NCBI GenBank assembly: GCA_036584565.1
Contig: JAZHDF010000016.1
Span: forward strand, 1-7,174
Reading direction: 5' to 3'
Source of the DNA: UBA9337 sp036584565
GTDB taxonomy: Bacteria > Patescibacteriota > Minisyncoccia > Moranbacterales > UBA9337
DNA: 7,174 nt
Both the position numbers and the translations under genes were made by a program. Positions 5,655-7,174 of this stretch are shown here, in pieces (position 1 is the stretch's first letter; every line of letters starts with the position of its first letter). Under the pieces are notes generated by a model, which ran no database searches, had not been told where the DNA came from, and saw only the letters and a program-made list of their open reading frames with translations.

Positions 5655-5674
5655 CCTGCCTGCCGGTAGGCAGG
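5655..5674. repeat. 20-bp GC palindrome, copy 2
   Basis: CCTGCCTGCC/GGTAGGCAGG differs from 5528-5547 at one base, which leaves a G-T pair in the stem. It lies just outside element B, 107 bp from the first copy. Confidence 0.75.
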
Positions 5675-5739
5675 TTAGAAGTTTATTTATTAATAATCCT
5701 GGGTATATTTACATTCCAGATCTCGCCCCCATAGTGGTG

Positions 5740-5930
5740 GATTTGATTAATTAAGTAAAAGTGGATTGACTAATGCAAAAATAAATGTTAGCATTCCTGC
5801 ATGAATAAATCAGTCAATAAAAACTACTGGCATCAAATCAACGGGCATTGGCACGAAGGTTTTTATTGCGCTTAAATAGCAATATCCATTTATTGCAAAA
5901 AACACCTTCGGCATTCGGAGGTGTTTTATT
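5740..5930 (+). promoter_or_regulatory. Structured leader with antiterminator/terminator switch
   Basis: Three nested helices are visible: GATTTGAT (5740-5747) with ATCAAATC (5832-5839), ATTGACT (5765-5771) with AGTCAAT (5812-5818), and AATGC (5772-5776) with GCATT (5791-5795). Downstream, CGAAGG plus five T (5854-5864) can pair with the A-run and CCTTCG (5897-5910), enclosing a small ATTGC/GCAAT hairpin. CCTTCG is also the left arm of the terminator at 5901-5930, so the two folds exclude each other. This is the layout of a riboswitch or attenuator. I do not recognise a known class. A weak -10 (TATATT, 5704-5709) lies upstream. Confidence 0.5.
5901..5930 (+). terminator. Terminator hairpin covering the HAD-remnant ribosome site
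   Basis: AACACCTTCG pairs with CGGAGGTGTT (10 bp with one G-T) around loop GCATT, followed by TTATTT. The right arm contains GGAGG, the Shine-Dalgarno for the ATG at 5932, so the same hairpin could stop transcription or block translation. Confidence 0.7.
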
Positions 5931-5931
5931 T

Positions 5932-6218
5932 ATGAAAAATAAACTTATAAAAAATATAGAAATGATACTGTTTGCTATCGACAATACTTTAGTCTACGGA
6001 GAAAAAGCTTTGGCCTTTTATCGTTTTTATTCAAGAGTTTTGGAGAAAACCTTATCTGAAACTTTGGGATTAAGCCTAAAAGAAGGAATTAAAATAGCTA
6101 ATGATCACCGAGCTATATATAGCAGACATGGAGAATTTCAAATCAAGAAAAAAAAGAAACATCCAAATATTTAACTTTAAAAAGTATAGAAGAATTAATT
6201 AATCTAGAAAATATATGA
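5932..6218 (+). pseudogene. HAD-family hydrolase remnant with internal deletion and frameshift
   Basis: From ATG 5932 (GGAGG 10 nt upstream) the product begins MKNKLIKNIEMILFAIDNTL, the first HAD motif (DxDxT), but the nucleophile Asp is replaced by Ala15; Asp17 and Thr19 remain. About 55 residues of cap-like helices follow (YGEKALAFYRFYSRVLEKTL and on to ANDHRAIYSRHGE), then the frame ends at 6174 after 80 residues, against some 200 or more for a full HAD enzyme. At gAAAAAAAAg (6148-6156) a shift to the -1 frame gives 20 more codons ending KSIEELINLENI. This resembles a HAD C-terminus and stops at TGA 6216-6218, overlapping the next ATG. The simplest reading is a gene that lost its middle and its catalytic Asp. 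The A AAA AAG site leaves programmed slippage possible. Confidence 0.65.
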
Positions 6219-7141
6219 AAAAGACTAAAAATTTAATACCGATTATTATTGACACTGATCCGGGGCACGATGATGCATTGGCGATTATGCTATTGGATAA
6301 ATCCAATCTCTTTGACATCCGGGCAGTTACAACTGTTGCTGGAAACAGCACCATCAAAAACACCACCAACAATGCTCGCTATATTCTGGATTTAGTCGGA
6401 AGCAAAGCACCACTTTATTCAGGGGCCAAAAAACCATTGCGAAGAAAACTAATTAAGGCTGTAGTACATGGCGATAGTGGCCTAGACGGCGCCAAAATAA
6501 TAAAGCAGGAAAAATTAAATAATCTGGCAGTGGACAAAATTATTGAGATTGTCAGAAGAAACCAAAAAAAGATATCCATCTTGATTCTCGGTCCGGAAAC
6601 TAATCTTGCGAAAGCTTTCTTGAGAGATCCGGAGTTGCCAAAATTAATCAAACAACTCGTAATCATGGGCGGAGCCATTAATGTTTCTGGCAACAAAAAT
6701 CGAGTAGCGGAATTCAACATCTTCGTCGACCCCGAGGCTGCCGATATTGTTTTTCGTGCTGCAGTCAAAAAAATATTAATTCCTTTGGATGTTTGCAATG
6801 AGGTTTTCCTAACCATGACAGATTTCAAAAAAATGAAAGGGTCAAAGCTATATTATCCAATAATTTCCATGATGCAAAAGTACATCCAAGGCATTAATCA
6901 ATTTGAGAAAACCAAGGGCGCCTTAATGTATGATCCGCTGGCCGCATATTACCTCATTAATCCAGGAGCTTTCCAGACAAAAAAAATGGATATTTTAATT
7001 GAAACTAAAAGCAAGCTAACCCGAGGAATGTCAGTAGCCGACCGAAGAATATGGGGAGAAAAAAATTATAATATTGAAGTTGCAACGAAAATCGATAAAG
7101 GCACTTTTATTTCAGATTTCCTAAAGATACTAAAAAAATAA
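6215..7141 (+). CDS. Inosine-uridine-preferring nucleoside N-ribohydrolase family protein
   Basis: This family hydrolyses the N-glycosidic bond of ribonucleosides to ribose and free base, using a calcium ion. The product has 308 residues, a normal length. DTDPGHDDA (13-21) is the family signature, giving Asp15, Asp19 and Asp20 for calcium and water activation. VHGDSGLDG (84-92) carries His85. LGPETN (125-130) gives the calcium-ligand Thr129. MGGA (151-154) and EFNIFVDPEAA (166-176) bind ribose. YDPLAA (239-244) supplies the calcium ligand Asp240. The residue before it, usually the His that helps the base leave, is Tyr239, so base preference or rate may differ. It has no signal peptide and is probably cytoplasmic, in purine/pyrimidine salvage. 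The start at 6215 overlaps the TGA of the -1 frame of the HAD remnant, indicating past or present translational coupling. Expression is probably governed by the leader at 5740-5930. Confidence 0.93.
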   Translation: MKKTKNLIPIIIDTDPGHDDALAIMLLDKSNLFDIRAVTTVAGNSTIKNTTNNARYILDLVGSKAPLYSGAKKPLRRKLIKAVVHGDSGLDGAKIIKQEKLNNLAVDKIIEIVRRNQKKISILILGPETNLAKAFLRDPELPKLIKQLVIMGGAINVSGNKNRVAEFNIFVDPEAADIVFRAAVKKILIPLDVCNEVFLTMTDFKKMKGSKLYYPIISMMQKYIQGINQFEKTKGALMYDPLAAYYLINPGAFQTKKMDILIETKSKLTRGMSVADRRIWGEKNYNIEVATKIDKGTFISDFLKILKK

Positions 7142-7151
7142 GAAACACACA

Positions 7152-7172
7152 GTTCGATTCCCCTTACCCCCA
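7152..7172 (+). other. tRNA 3'-end-like fragment
   Basis: GTTCGATT is followed by CCCCT, TACCCCC and A, the order expected for T-loop, 3' T-stem, 3' acceptor strand and discriminator base. The bases before it (the nucleosidase end and ACACACA) do not form the matching T-stem or a tRNA body. It could be an integration scar in a tRNA gene, or chance. The window ends two bases later. Confidence 0.35.
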
Positions 7173-7174
7173 TA

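Noticed and set aside
5848..5931. Upstream TTG extension of the HAD remnant
   Set aside because: It would be translated through the terminator hairpin. ATG 5932 has GGAGG upstream and begins where HAD homology begins.
6415..6828. 137-codon minus-strand ORF
   Set aside because: It is antisense to the nucleoside hydrolase core motifs; a shadow.
7097..7172. Complete tRNA gene at the right edge
   Set aside because: Only the 3' segment fits. The upstream bases code for the nucleosidase C-terminus and do not pair as acceptor, D or anticodon arms.

Overview
The window is AT-rich, compact bacterial DNA read with the standard bacterial code (UGA is used as a stop, for example at the end of the radical SAM gene). 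Short intergenic palindromes built on CCTGCC/GGCAGG, most genes without a Shine-Dalgarno sequence, and a minimal tyrosyl-tRNA synthetase suggest a member of the Candidate Phyla Radiation (Patescibacteria, perhaps Parcubacteria). That placement is inference; no rRNA or marker gene is present.

Left part, minus strand (about 192-2770): tyrS lies at 338-1306. Upstream of it is a self-contained two-gene cassette: a 40-residue peptide ORF (2532-2654) followed by a radical SAM enzyme with a second C-terminal cysteine cluster (1404-2447). The cassette has its own promoter (TTGACA, 17 bp, extended -10), strong ribosome sites on both genes, and a strong terminator. It looks like a small peptide-modification (RiPP-like) system that I cannot match to a named class, and it is the best candidate for something undescribed.

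Middle, minus strand (3149-5168): an extended SDR of the dTDP-4-dehydrorhamnose reductase type and D-alanine--D-alanine ligase (ddl) form a likely two-gene cell-envelope operon, 30 bp apart.

Two diverged copies of a structured intergenic element of about 180-195 nt lie at 2884-3059 and 5444-5639. Each has an internal stem-loop, an AT palindrome with A- and T-tracts, and the same terminal TCTGCACG. Copy B sits between divergent genes, so its terminator belongs to no neighbouring gene. This points to a small-RNA family or a non-coding mobile element. Copy B also carries a 20-bp GC palindrome that copy A lacks.

Right part, plus strand (5740-7141): a leader with three nested helices and a mutually exclusive antiterminator/terminator precedes a damaged HAD-hydrolase remnant and a nucleoside N-ribohydrolase gene. 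Nucleoside breakdown may therefore be controlled by attenuation. The window ends in what looks like the 3' end of a tRNA without its body, a possible integration scar.
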